From assembly GCA_007745635.1 (NCBI GenBank), contig CP036272.1, positions 4,929,488-4,993,487 on the forward strand: 64,000 nucleotides of DNA, written 5' to 3'. Made by a program: the position numbers and the translations under genes. Below the pieces are notes generated by a model. That model did no database searches. It was not told where the DNA came from and saw only the letters and a list, made by a program, of their open reading frames with translations. Shown in pieces: positions 39,999 through 48,467 of the stretch; position 1 is the stretch's first letter; each line of letters opens with the position of its first letter. The DNA comes from Stieleria bergensis. Lineage in GTDB: Bacteria > Planctomycetota > Planctomycetia > Pirellulales > Pirellulaceae.

Positions 39999-41027
39999 TT
40001 AACTCGGTGTATCAACGTCATCCCAATCAGCCCGCTCGAAACTGGTTAACCAGTTCAGTGCATACTGGCGTTCGACCACCACACCTTCTTCTAAACCGGC
40101 CGGGGGGTCAGTCTCAGCCAAGGCTGAACCGCGACACACCCACAATAACCGATAATGACAATCCAAGGCGTCTAAGATTTGCTCCACCGGTCGCAACTGG
40201 GCATCATTGACCATTTCGGCCCCGTTAATGGCCATCATCCGCTCAGCGATGTGAGGGACATTACAGATTTGATCGGGAAAGGGCAGTTCCGGAGTTAATC
40301 CAAGCGACCACAATAACACAGTCAAAGCCTCGTAACGCCAACCGGCGGCCGAAACGGCTTCGGGTGCTGGGTGCTCATTTTCGATAAACTCCTTCTCCCA
40401 AGTCGTCAACGAGTGCATGGCCAGCGGCAAGCGTTTCTTCAGTGCTGTCAACGCGATCGGCTGATCATTGGCCAACGACTCCGCTCGCACCGCCACCATG
40501 AATAGCGCCTGGCATCGCCAAGCAACTTCTTCTGCGGTTCGCAGCTCCACTTCGTCGACGCTGACAACGGGGGGCAAGAACTCGGGGATATCGATCGATC
40601 GATTGCGTAGATCGAGCTCCGTTTGCACCTTGCGTTGCCGCGCGTCAGGCAGAAAGGGCAGCTGTGCACGCTCGTCTGGCATCCCGGTATCGGGATCGAC
40701 CAAAACGGCTCCATTGGGATCGCGGAAGCTGCCATCGGGCAGCAGCAAAACGGCGTTGTTCTTCCAAGCCCAGGGAGCCAAGGCTTCGACATGCTCGCCA
40801 TCGACGGACATCTGAACAAGATGCTTGCTGCGCTGCAGGTGACGACAGACGGCGTAAACAGTTTGAGCTGCCTCGCCATCGCTGAGCTCCATCAATCGCT
40901 GCACCCTTGCCATCAAGTGTTCAACGAATCCGCGCTCCGATTCATCGCGCACCGCTTCCAGTTCGTGAGGAAACTCGGCTGCAAAGTAATCGCGGTGTGT
41001 GCAGTAGGCAACTAATTGAACGGGCAT
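39999..41027 (-). CDS. DUF4272 domain protein
   Basis: A 342-residue soluble protein. The C-terminal half matches the DUF4272 pattern: RCQALFMVAVRAESLANDQP, then WEKEFIENEHPAP, then WRYEALTVLLWSLGLTPELP. The N-terminal part (MPVQLVAYCTHRDYFAAEF, then SVDGEHVEALAPWAW) may be a separate small domain. ATG 41027 is chosen; it lies one base before the stop codon of pheT, so the two genes are almost certainly cotranscribed. No signal peptide or membrane segment is visible. The function is unknown; the link to pheT may be only positional. Confidence 0.75.
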   Translation of the reverse strand: MPVQLVAYCTHRDYFAAEFPHELEAVRDESERGFVEHLMARVQRLMELSDGEAAQTVYAVCRHLQRSKHLVQMSVDGEHVEALAPWAWKNNAVLLLPDGSFRDPNGAVLVDPDTGMPDERAQLPFLPDARQRKVQTELDLRNRSIDIPEFLPPVVSVDEVELRTAEEVAWRCQALFMVAVRAESLANDQPIALTALKKRLPLAMHSLTTWEKEFIENEHPAPEAVSAAGWRYEALTVLLWSLGLTPELPFPDQICNVPHIAERMMAINGAEMVNDAQLRPVEQILDALDCHYRLLWVCRGSALAETDPPAGLEEGVVVERQYALNWLTSFERADWDDVDTPS

Positions 41028-41028
41028 G

Positions 41029-43074
41029 CTATCCCAACAACTCCGCACCCAGCTTGCGACGACAATCACCAATCACACTTTGCACCAACGCATCGGCTTC
41101 CTCTCCACTAAGCGTGGCGTCGTCCTTTTGCAGTTGCAAGGAAAGCAGGATTCGTTTGGTGTCTTTGCCGTCTCGCTCTGGATCGCGATACGTTTCTCGG
41201 TAGGTCACGGCCTTCAGCTGATTGCCAACGGCAGCACGAACAATGCTTTCTAGCTCGTTCCAACGCACTGCTTCAGCCATCACGAAATTCAAATCACGCT
41301 CCACGCTGGGGAACATGCTAACGACCTGCTGCTGTGGCACGAGCTTCGCTTGTGCAAGGAAGGCGGGAATCGACAACTCCGCAACAACCACTTCCCCCGG
41401 CAGCTTCCATTGTTTCAATGTCTTTGGCGCGACGACACCCAAGTAGCCCAAGTCGGCATCGCCAAGTTTCAGCTGGACGATTTGCCCAGCCACAAAGCCA
41501 TCGCGTTGGACAGGTTCAACTTGCAAAGCCCCGGAAACACCCATCATCTGACAAAGCGACTCAATCACGCCCTTGGCGGTAAAGAAGTCACAGCCACAGA
41601 CGAAGCCGACGGTGTACAGTTCCTCTGGCAGATCCGCTTCGGTCTTTCCTGGCAGATAGATGTGCGCGATCTCAAACAAGTCTGCATGAATAGATGCCAT
41701 GGCCCAGTTGTTTGCCCGAGCCTGCAACAGACTTGGCATCAGCGTCCGCCGCAGGGATTTGGCCCCTTTTAGCATTGGAGTTTGAGTCATCAAAGCTGGA
41801 CGCTCAGTCCATGGCGAAAGCGAACCATCAAGCCCCTTGGTGACCACGCTTGGCGTCATCGCTTCGCTGATGCCCGCTGCGATCATCACCGTGCGGATCT
41901 TCTCCGTCGCCGAATCAAACACGCGTTTGCTGCTGGGAGCCACCGGGATGGGGCTGTCCTCTGGAATCTTGTCATAGCCATAGATTCGTGCAACTTCTTC
42001 GATCAAATCGGCGGGCCGAGTCAAATCATGACGCCAAGGGGGAGGCACGAAACTGCCACAACCCTCAGCGATCGACTGTTCGCACTGGCAACCAAGAGCA
42101 ACCAAGATGCGATCCACCTCAGCAGCTGGCACGACAATGCCCAGCAAACGCTCGATTTGGTCCAGACGAAGCTCAATTGCGTCGCGGGCGGGAACCTCTG
42201 CGGCAGTATCAACCACGCCTTCAGCGACGCTGCCGCCAGCAATCTCAGTGATCAGTTGACACACTCGGCGGCTGGCCCAATCCAAACCGACAGGATCAAC
42301 GCGACGTTCGAAACGAAACGACGAGGGACTATGCAGTTTCAGGGCGCGAGCTGTTCGCCGCACGCTTAGCGGCAAAAAGATCGCCGCTTCGATGACCACA
42401 TCCGTCGTCTGGTCATTCACCTCGGAATCAGCACCGCCCATCACGCCGGCAACCGCTGAGGCCTGCGCCGCGTCTGCAATCACACACATGTCGCTGGTCA
42501 GCGCGTAGTCTTTGTGATCAATCGCGGTCAGCGTTTCTTCCGCTACCGCTCGCCGGACAACGATGGTTTTGTCGGCGATCTTGCTGTAATCAAATGCATG
42601 CAAGGGCTGGCCGCATTCCATCATCACGTAGTTTGTCGCGTCCACTACATTGTTGACCACGCCAATGCCGACCGCTTGCAGCGCGTCTTGCATCCACTGA
42701 GGGCTGGGGCCAACCTTGACGCCCTGAATCACCCGCGCCGTGTAACGGGGACAGGATCCAGTGTCTTCATTGCGAACCGACAACAGTGACGCAACATCTG
42801 CCTGAGACGCCGCCAATGTAACGTTTGGGATTTTCAACTCGCGGTTGTATAGCACAGCAATCTCGCGTGCCACGCCAATGTGCCCCAGACAATCGCCGCG
42901 GTTACTGGTGACTTCCAGGTCGATGCAGACGTCGCCCTCGGTCAAACCATTCTCAGGGCCGGGAGCTTCGGTCCCCTCGTGATTCAATCCGCTGAGGCTG
43001 AGTCGATCTTCGACTTCCGGGCGATCACTAGGCAAGTCGACATAGTTCGACAACCATTTCCAAGAGACGAGCAT
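41029..43074 (-). CDS. pheT: Phenylalanyl-tRNA synthetase beta subunit (short form)
   Basis: A 681-residue subunit that joins PheS in an alpha2-beta2 enzyme charging tRNA-Phe. It starts MLVSWKWLSNYVDLPSD and reaches the EVTSNRGDCLGHIGVARE block by residue about 60. In the usual roughly 790-residue PheT an EMAP-II-like tRNA-binding domain of about 110 residues sits between these; here it is absent. The B3/B4 editing region (NNVVDATNYVMMECGQPLHAFD), B5 (RLDQIERLLG, EVARIYGYDKIP), the catalytic-like core and the C-terminal anticodon-binding FDX-ACB domain (FPSVERDLNFVM, RDPERDGKDTKRILLSLQLQ) are all present. It lies 225 bases downstream of pheS. Confidence 0.95.
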   Translation of the reverse strand: MLVSWKWLSNYVDLPSDRPEVEDRLSLSGLNHEGTEAPGPENGLTEGDVCIDLEVTSNRGDCLGHIGVAREIAVLYNRELKIPNVTLAASQADVASLLSVRNEDTGSCPRYTARVIQGVKVGPSPQWMQDALQAVGIGVVNNVVDATNYVMMECGQPLHAFDYSKIADKTIVVRRAVAEETLTAIDHKDYALTSDMCVIADAAQASAVAGVMGGADSEVNDQTTDVVIEAAIFLPLSVRRTARALKLHSPSSFRFERRVDPVGLDWASRRVCQLITEIAGGSVAEGVVDTAAEVPARDAIELRLDQIERLLGIVVPAAEVDRILVALGCQCEQSIAEGCGSFVPPPWRHDLTRPADLIEEVARIYGYDKIPEDSPIPVAPSSKRVFDSATEKIRTVMIAAGISEAMTPSVVTKGLDGSLSPWTERPALMTQTPMLKGAKSLRRTLMPSLLQARANNWAMASIHADLFEIAHIYLPGKTEADLPEELYTVGFVCGCDFFTAKGVIESLCQMMGVSGALQVEPVQRDGFVAGQIVQLKLGDADLGYLGVVAPKTLKQWKLPGEVVVAELSIPAFLAQAKLVPQQQVVSMFPSVERDLNFVMAEAVRWNELESIVRAAVGNQLKAVTYRETYRDPERDGKDTKRILLSLQLQKDDATLSGEEADALVQSVIGDCRRKLGAELLG

Positions 43075-43299
43075 GATTCGATCCGGTATGTGATTTCAAG
43101 AATTCGGCTGACAGTCACCGCTGATTGATCAAGCTGAAGCGAGACGCCAATGGAACGAGCGATGTCTCACACGACTGCTGATTGCTAGGGGCACTGCCGA
43201 CTGCTAGGAACAACGATCAGTGCCTTGATCTGATCAGAGTCTTGTTCTGACTGATCTTGACGGCAGACATCAAGGACCAGTCATCGGCCTGGGCCGCAA
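43075..43299. other. pheS-pheT spacer
   Basis: The two subunit genes are usually adjacent; here 225 bases part them. The spacer has short near-repeats (gactgctgattgctagg, then gccgactgctaggaac) and several gatc-containing words (ccttgatctgatcagagtc, ctgactgatcttgacgg). I see no open frame or strong terminator. It may hold a pheT promoter or simply a long untranslated link. Confidence 0.4.
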
Positions 43300-44328
43300 T
43301 TAAAACTGGCTAAGAAAACGCATGTCGCCGCTGTACAAGTCGCGAATGTCTTTAATGCCGTGGCGACGCATGCACAGCCGCTCAACACCCAAACCAAACG
43401 CAAACCCAGAGACCTGATCGGGGTCATAGCCGACTGCCTTGAAGACATTGGGGTCGACCATTCCGGCGCCACCAAACTCAATCCACTGACCATCCCACAG
43501 GAAGTCCACTTCCACACTGGGCTCGGTGAATGGAAAGAACGAGGGACGAAACCGAATCTGCACGTCATCGCCCAAGTAGTTGGTGGCAAAGACACGCAAG
43601 ACGGTTTTCAGATTGGCCATGGTGACATGTTTGTCGACCAACAGGCCTTCCATCTGGTGAAACATTGGAAAGTGTGTCGCATCGGGATCGTCGGGGCGAT
43701 AGACCCGGCCCAGCGAAATCACGCGAATCGGCGGCTGCTTGTTTTCCATCACGCGGATCTGCACGGTGCTGGTTTGGCTCCGCAGCAGGCGACTGCCCTC
43801 GGTGTTACTTTTCTCGGCCGCCTGAGCGGTGGCCAGATAAAAGTTATCCAAGGGATCGCGAGCGGGGTGATCCTCGGGAATGTTCAGCGCCACAAAGTTG
43901 TGATGCGGATCTTCCACCTCGGGGCCCTCGGCGGCTTCAAAGCCCATCCGCCCCATGATCTCCGTCAGGTGAGTGATGGTCTGGGTGATCGGATGCACAT
44001 GGCCGATACGGGGACGGACACCTGGCAGCGAAGGGTCGAACGTTGGATCCGCGCCGCTGGCTCCGCCCTGAGAGAAGCGATCGGTCGCCGCCTGCAAGGC
44101 ATCGGCGATCGCATTCTTGGCCTCGTTGAAACCCATGCCAGCGGTCTTGCGATCCTCTGACGCGACGGAACCCATCAGTTTCTGGACGTCTTTCAACGCA
44201 CCTTTCTTCTGACCGGCATACTTCACCCGCGCAGCTTCCAATGCTTCAGCATCGGCAACCGATTGCAGGGTATCGATGGCTTCACGCTTAAGTGAATCCA
44301 ACGCAGTGAGAAAATTTTGCAGCGACAT
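43300..44328 (-). CDS. pheS: Phenylalanyl-tRNA synthetase alpha subunit
   Basis: A 342-residue class II catalytic subunit. The N-terminus (about 90 residues, rich in Ala/Lys/Glu) is the tRNA-binding coiled coil. Class II motif 1 lies around HPITQTITHLTEIMGRMGFE with EGPEVEDPHHNF; motif 2 around RVISLGRVYRPDDPDATH and FHQMEGLLVD; motif 3 around FAFGLGVERLCMRRHGIKDI. Length and order are normal. It lies 47 bases downstream of rplT on the same strand. Confidence 0.96.
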   Translation of the reverse strand: MSLQNFLTALDSLKREAIDTLQSVADAEALEAARVKYAGQKKGALKDVQKLMGSVASEDRKTAGMGFNEAKNAIADALQAATDRFSQGGASGADPTFDPSLPGVRPRIGHVHPITQTITHLTEIMGRMGFEAAEGPEVEDPHHNFVALNIPEDHPARDPLDNFYLATAQAAEKSNTEGSRLLRSQTSTVQIRVMENKQPPIRVISLGRVYRPDDPDATHFPMFHQMEGLLVDKHVTMANLKTVLRVFATNYLGDDVQIRFRPSFFPFTEPSVEVDFLWDGQWIEFGGAGMVDPNVFKAVGYDPDQVSGFAFGLGVERLCMRRHGIKDIRDLYSGDMRFLSQF

Positions 44329-44375
44329 CGATCCGTGGATGATCGGCGAATGGAAGCGACAACTCGCAAACGACC

Positions 44376-44732
44376 TTAGGCGGCCAGCGTTTCTTTGACC
44401 TTGTCGACAACCGCAGTAAAGCCATCTTTGTCGTGGATCGCCATCTCGGAAAGAGTCTTACGGTCCAATTCGATGCCGGCTTTCTTCAAGCCATGAATGA
44501 ACTCGCTGTAACGCAACCCGTGGGCACGTGTGGCAGCGTTCAGACGCGTGATCCACAGGCGACGGAAGTCACGTTTACGAACGCGACGGTCACGAAAAGC
44601 GTACGCGCCACTACGAAGCAAGGTTTCTTTGACCGTACGGATCAGCTTTCCGCGTCCGCCACGATAACCTTTGGCACGTTTGAAGAGACGTTTCTTAGAT
44701 TGCCGACGAGCGGCACCTTTGGTAGCACGCAT
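44376..44732 (-). CDS. rplT: 50S ribosomal protein L20
   Basis: A 118-residue basic protein, the normal length. It opens [20 protein letters not shown] and goes on [16 protein letters not shown] and [20 protein letters not shown], which are L20 hallmarks. L20 binds 23S rRNA early in 50S assembly and, in other bacteria, represses its own operon by binding the leader. The gap to rpmI is 172 bases, longer than usual. Confidence 0.97.
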   Translation of the reverse strand: MRATKGAARRQSKKRLFKRAKGYRGGRGKLIRTVKETLLRSGAYAFRDRRVRKRDFRRLWITRLNAATRAHGLRYSEFIHGLKKAGIELDRKTLSEMAIHDKDGFTAVVDKVKETLAA

Positions 44733-44904
44733 TGTGCAAGCCTTTTAATGTTCTGGAATCAGGCCCCAGCAGTCACGTCAACGCGACGCCCATGCTGAAG
44801 TTTCGCCTATCCAAATGGATGTAATGAAAGAAAGGTTGATTTCCGGGCGATGCCAATTGATGGCGACCCTTGACGTGAAACCGCTGTCTCACGCACAGCT
44901 GAAA

Positions 44905-45111
44905 TCAATAGCTGTTGCCGTTCAATGCAGCGTGAATGGTCTTTTCCATGCAGGTGTCGACCGCTGCTGTGCCACGTAGGTTACGGCGACGCTTCTTGGT
45001 CAGACCGCCAGCCAAGTGGCTGGTGCCGCTTTGACGGTGCATGGCCTTCCCCTTCGCCGTCAGGCGAAAGCGTTTCTTAGTGCCCTTGTGGGTTTTGATT
45101 TTAGTGCCCAT
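44905..45111 (-). CDS. rpmI: 50S ribosomal protein L35
   Basis: A 68-residue basic protein: MGTKIKTHKGTKKRFRLTAK, then SHLAGGLTKKRRRNLRGTA. ATG 45111 gives the family N-terminus; the upstream extension of the open frame has no L35 similarity. infC normally precedes rpmI but is not found here. pyrF lies upstream instead, 238 bases away. Confidence 0.95.
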   Translation of the reverse strand: MGTKIKTHKGTKKRFRLTAKGKAMHRQSGTSHLAGGLTKKRRRNLRGTAAVDTCMEKTIHAALNGNSY

Positions 45112-45145
45112 GAATCCGTTGATCTTGGGGGTATTGACGTAACGG

Positions 45146-45168
45146 CCCGTCGAGGCCTCTCGACAGGG
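45146..45168 (-). promoter_or_regulatory. Hairpin in the rpmI leader
   Basis: Inverted repeat cccgtcgag / ctcgacaggg (one bulged A) with a 4-base loop, 35 bases upstream of the rpmI start. Its place before rpmI-rplT fits an autoregulatory ribosomal-protein leader, but I see no match to the known L20 leader fold. Function is inferred from position only. Confidence 0.4.
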
Positions 45169-45349
45169 AACCGCGAAATCTAGCCAATCACGATGGTTTT
45201 CGCCAGGGGGCAGCAGCCCGATCACGGTGAAAAGCCCAGTAGATCCCGCGAGCGGCGTCCATTCAAAGCGACGCCCTCAGGCAACGATCCTCGAATTTCA
45301 CTGCTGTCGACCATCGGGCAACCGGCCAAACAGAGCCCTGGTGCAGCGT

Positions 45350-46264
45350 TTATTCGCAGAAATTCAACTGCTGATTCATGTCATCGGTCGCCGCCTCGAC
45401 GGCTCGCTGCCAGGCGTTTCCGGCGAATTTTTCGGCGTACTCAGGTCGCTGGTAGGCGAAAATAATGTGCCGAGAGCTGTTCACCACCGCGCCCAAGCCG
45501 CCCGCGTGAAAGCCAACTTTGACGTCGTCCGCTGCGCCACCCTGGGCTCCAAAGCCCGGAATCAGAATCACGCTATGTGGCATGGCTTGGCGCATCTGTG
45601 CCAATTCTTCGGGATAGGTCGCTCCAACCACCGCTCCCAGAGGCCCATAACCATGGCTGTCCAGACGCGGCTTGTTCAGTTCCGTCAGCAACTCCGCTAC
45701 ACGCTGAAAGACCGATTGGCCGTCGGTTTCACGGTTCTGCAACAATCCACCGCCGGGGTTTGAGGTCTTCACCAGCACAAAGATGCCCGCTGAACGCTGG
45801 TCGCAAACGTCCACAAAAGGCTCAATGCTATCCTGTCCCAGATAAGGACTCACGGTCAGCGAATCGCTCTGCCAGGGGCTGTCCGCACCGAGATAAGCGT
45901 CCGCATAGGCCGTAGCGGTGCTACCGATGTCGTTTCGCTTGCCATCAAGGATGACGAGCAGCTGTTTGCTGCGAGCGTAACGCACGACCTCGCCCAGCGA
46001 GATCATTCCGGCGGGTCCCAGTTGCTCGAAAAACGCCGCCTGTGGCTTCACACAGGGAACTTTGCCAGCCACAACATCGATGATTCCACAGCAAAACTGC
46101 GTGTAAGCTGCTGCCCATTCTTCGGGACGATCCTGGGCGATTGCCTGGCGCATCGGCTCAGGCAGATTGGCTTTTCGCGGGTCCAGCCCCACGCAGGTCA
46201 CACTGCGGGTCTTCTGGACGGCCTCAGTCAGCAAAGTAGCAAAGCTTGGCGTGGCAATTGTCAT
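45350..46264 (-). CDS. pyrF: Orotidine 5'-phosphate decarboxylase (type 2)
   Basis: A 304-residue enzyme converting OMP to UMP, the last step of de novo pyrimidine synthesis. The catalytic loop is VILDGKRNDIGSTATAYA (Asp-Lys-Asp network). Other type 2 blocks are CVGLDPRKANLPEP, FFEQLGPAGM, LTVSPYLGQDSIEPF, LVKTSNPGGG and LIPGFGAQGGAADDV. The length suits the type 2 branch rather than the roughly 235-residue type 1. ATG 46264 gives the family N-terminus (TIATPSFATLL); ATG 46273 is possible. The long open frame upstream has no similarity to PyrF. It is followed on the same strand by rpmI. Confidence 0.93.
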   Translation of the reverse strand: MTIATPSFATLLTEAVQKTRSVTCVGLDPRKANLPEPMRQAIAQDRPEEWAAAYTQFCCGIIDVVAGKVPCVKPQAAFFEQLGPAGMISLGEVVRYARSKQLLVILDGKRNDIGSTATAYADAYLGADSPWQSDSLTVSPYLGQDSIEPFVDVCDQRSAGIFVLVKTSNPGGGLLQNRETDGQSVFQRVAELLTELNKPRLDSHGYGPLGAVVGATYPEELAQMRQAMPHSVILIPGFGAQGGAADDVKVGFHAGGLGAVVNSSRHIIFAYQRPEYAEKFAGNAWQRAVEAATDDMNQQLNFCE

Positions 46265-46617
46265 CGGTTGCATCCATTGGTGGTGCGAGCAAAGGGCCTG
46301 TTGATTGCAAGCAAAGGGCGATTCGGTGCGAGCAATGGGTTCCGGCGACCAGCCCCGCCCGGATTGGCGGTGGCAATCGCCGCGACTGGGGCAAACAACC
46401 TCTGCGGCCATGCCTCTGCCGACGGGGATTGTACGTCGCACTGCCCATCGGGTTGTAGCCCCGATTTGGCTGTCCCTCAACATTGACCGTTCGCCACACC
46501 ACGGGCAAGCGAGTCCATCGAGGAGCCGAGAAACCGAGGGCGAAAAGAAAACGAGCGAAAGCGGCACAATATGGCCTGGAAAACGACGTCTCGGTTCGTT
46601 AACCTTTCAGCCACAAG
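46265..46617. other. Region between pyrF and tRNA-Pro
   Basis: About 350 bases upstream of both pyrF (minus) and the tRNA (plus). It contains short gcaagcaaagggc/gagcaaagggcc near-repeats (46288-46320) but no convincing gene or hairpin. Promoters for both genes are expected here but cannot be placed with confidence. Confidence 0.4.
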
Positions 46618-46691
46618 CGGGATGTGGCTCAGCCTGGTAGAGCGCTGCACTGGGGGTGCAGAGGTCGCAAGTTCGAATCTTGTCATCCCGA
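46618..46691 (+). tRNA. tRNA-Pro (anticodon GGG)
   Basis: A full cloverleaf is visible. The acceptor stem is cgggatg/catcccg; the D arm is gctc-agcctggta-gagc; the anticodon stem ctgca/tgcag closes the loop ctggggg with anticodon ggg; the T arm is gcaag-ttcgaat-cttgt. The discriminator is A. CCA is not encoded. It reads proline codon CCC, and CCU by wobble. Confidence 0.95.
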
Positions 46692-46699
46692 CTACGTAA

Positions 46700-46735
46700 A
46701 AACCCCGTAGAACCCAGCGTTTTGCGGGGTTTCTT
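46700..46735 (+). terminator. Terminator after tRNA-Pro
   Basis: Inverted repeat aaaccccg (46700-46707) and cggggttt (46725-46732) with a 17-base loop and a T-rich tail, 8 bases after the tRNA. It fits a Rho-independent terminator for the single tRNA transcript. Confidence 0.75.
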
Positions 46736-46885
46736 CGTTTCTAAGGTACTCTCGCCTTCACCGCCCCGATGGCCAGAAAGTGACTCCGATTGTCCCTGCT
46801 TTCCTAGATTTGGTGCAAGCACTGGTGCAAGCGTTTGCGGCGCGGCAACGCTTTCCCTCTGGCGAGTCCAACTTGGCTTCAAAGC

Positions 46886-46908
46886 ATTGGTGCGTGCAAG
46901 CACGGCAC
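46886..46908 (+). repeat. Copy of the dispersed palindromic repeat
   Basis: A 23-base exact match to 39858-39880, with core gtgcaagcacggc. A partial copy (ggtgcaagcac) lies just upstream at about 46812-46822. The gtgc...gcac halves are self-complementary, as in REP-like elements. No transposase is seen. Confidence 0.75.
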
Positions 46909-46987
46909 CGGACTTGGTGGTGACCCGTTTTCCCAACCCCTTCAGGGTAGGTTGCTGCATTCTCCTGCGGCCTATGATCACGCTTCG

Positions 46988-48163
46988 CTAGTAGTGCTTG
47001 TGCCAACGCAGAAGAAAGGCGCCGTCAAAATGAGTGTCGGGGGTTGCCGAACGATATCCCAACCAGCGATCGAACGCCCAGCCAATTTCCATGGTGCTTT
47101 CGTCGTCTTCATCAAAGTTAGAGATTCCCCAGGTGACTCGCAGGTCCCGATACGTGACGTTGTCGTTGGTGCCGTCGAGTCGCTTAATCGCCCAGGTGCC
47201 TCCTCCAAGCTCTCCGCCAAAGTGCATCGCTTTGTTAGAATCCAAACGCAACTGAATTCGGGGACGCGGAAAAACACATTCTAAAACCAGATCGTCTACA
47301 GGACGCCACACCAACCCAGCGACAGGCAAAACCGAAAGATCGTCTCGATCCAGAACTTCAACACCAGAGACCACCGCAAGGCCAGGATCGTATTCCCAGT
47401 AAGTGACGAGATGCCCAGGATAGCGAACGCCTTTTCGAGCACTGCCCTCAAAGTCGCTGAACACACCAACGCCTAAACGGACATCAACCATCGTGTGATC
47501 GGTCAGGGCTCGACGACCTTGGAAAGCCACTTGAAAATCGAATAATCTGGGCGGCATGTCGGGGACACGTGGACCATCGAGAAAGTGAAAACCGCTGGTC
47601 AGTTTGATCGAAGAATCATCGCCAAAGTCGAGCGAAGGATAGGACTCCATGCTGTACATCCCGAAATCACCACCCGCCAACCAAGTTGTATTGTTCTGCG
47701 TTGCGTTGTATCCCACCCAATCGCCGAACTGAACTTTGTGACCGTCCGGCTCGATCTCAGGCACGGCATCCGGCTCGATCGGTGTCACAACAGCCGGTTC
47801 CGATGTTTGCACAACCCGGTCGCTGATCACAACCGAACCCTCGACAACCTCTTCGTCCATCAACAGGTCATCAATCACGACCGGTTCCAAGTTCAGACCA
47901 GAGACCTGATCAACAGGCAGTGACTCTGGAATGGCCGACTCTGGAATGGCCGACTCTGGGACTGGCAATTCCTCTGCAACGGCAGGCTCACCGGTCGCGG
48001 GGGCGCTGACGGTCGGCGCAGCGAACGGACTGGACTTAGGGGACTCAGCATTGCCAGCGGGGCAGCACATCACGGTGCAACACACAAACGCACAACAAAC
48101 GGCGGTACAGCCAACCGCGGCGCGAAGGCGGACCGAGAAACTCAAGTGACGAGCCTTCAACAT
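46988..48163 (-). CDS. Outer-membrane-type beta-rich protein with cysteine-rich signal peptide
   Basis: A 391-residue protein. ATG 48163 begins a signal peptide with an odd hydrophobic core, GCTAVCCAFVCCTVMCC, with cutting expected near PAGNA. A Pro/Glu-rich linker follows, with a repeated PESAI motif encoded by a 15-base repeat (about 47925-47955). From residue about 150 the sequence alternates short beta-like strands with polar turns (WLAGGDFGMYSMESYPSL, LVTYWEYDPGLAVVSGVEVL) and ends in an aromatic C-terminus (FLLRWHKHY), as in porin-like barrels. It resembles planctomycete beta-barrel proteins of the DUF6268 kind, but I am not certain of the family. The open frame extends 47 codons upstream without coding character. 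Confidence 0.7.
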   Translation of the reverse strand: MLKARHLSFSVRLRAAVGCTAVCCAFVCCTVMCCPAGNAESPKSSPFAAPTVSAPATGEPAVAEELPVPESAIPESAIPESLPVDQVSGLNLEPVVIDDLLMDEEVVEGSVVISDRVVQTSEPAVVTPIEPDAVPEIEPDGHKVQFGDWVGYNATQNNTTWLAGGDFGMYSMESYPSLDFGDDSSIKLTSGFHFLDGPRVPDMPPRLFDFQVAFQGRRALTDHTMVDVRLGVGVFSDFEGSARKGVRYPGHLVTYWEYDPGLAVVSGVEVLDRDDLSVLPVAGLVWRPVDDLVLECVFPRPRIQLRLDSNKAMHFGGELGGGTWAIKRLDGTNDNVTYRDLRVTWGISNFDEDDESTMEIGWAFDRWLGYRSATPDTHFDGAFLLRWHKHY

Positions 48164-48467
48164 GACTGAACCAGCAAGCGAAAGGGAAAAACGCTGACAA
48201 CCCATTGCTAATAGGCCAAATCGAAAGCCCAGGACAACGCCAATCTGCGACTTCACACACTCCCTAACGCCCCCACTCTTCCAGCCCCCAACCACACTTC
48301 GCAAAGCACCATGCCAACGGATCGGCAGGTTGCTCAGCTTTCGATGACAGCCGGCCCATCAAGACGTGACGATCTTTCGCGCGCTGCCGCTTTGCACGCC
48401 AGCCCGCGTCGCATCACCTGTCACCCTTTATGGCGATAACGCCGCGTGCGAGCACGCGGCAGGTTTC
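48164..48467. other. Region between the methyltransferase gene and the outer-membrane-type gene
   Basis: Both flanking genes are on the minus strand. Next to the methyltransferase stop is the hairpin at 48441-48460; beyond it I see only the leader of the outer-membrane-type gene and no coding signal. Confidence 0.4.
48441..48460 (-). terminator. Perfect GC-rich hairpin downstream of methyltransferase gene
   Basis: Inverted repeat gccgcgtgc / gcacgcggc, 9 pairs with only two bases between, starting 7 bases past the methyltransferase stop on the minus strand. It has no T-run, so it could act as a weak terminator, an mRNA 3' stabiliser or a REP-like unit. Its gtgc...gcac core resembles the dispersed repeat at 39.8 and 46.9 kb. 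Confidence 0.55.

Noticed and set aside
46607..46981. Minus-strand open frame across tRNA-Pro
   Set aside because: It reads through the antisense of the tRNA and its terminator and has no similarity I recognise.
46618..46990. Possible integrated element at tRNA-Pro
   Set aside because: No integrase, no duplicated tRNA 3' end and no foreign gene block were found; the downstream repeat belongs to the dispersed family also present at 39.8 kb.
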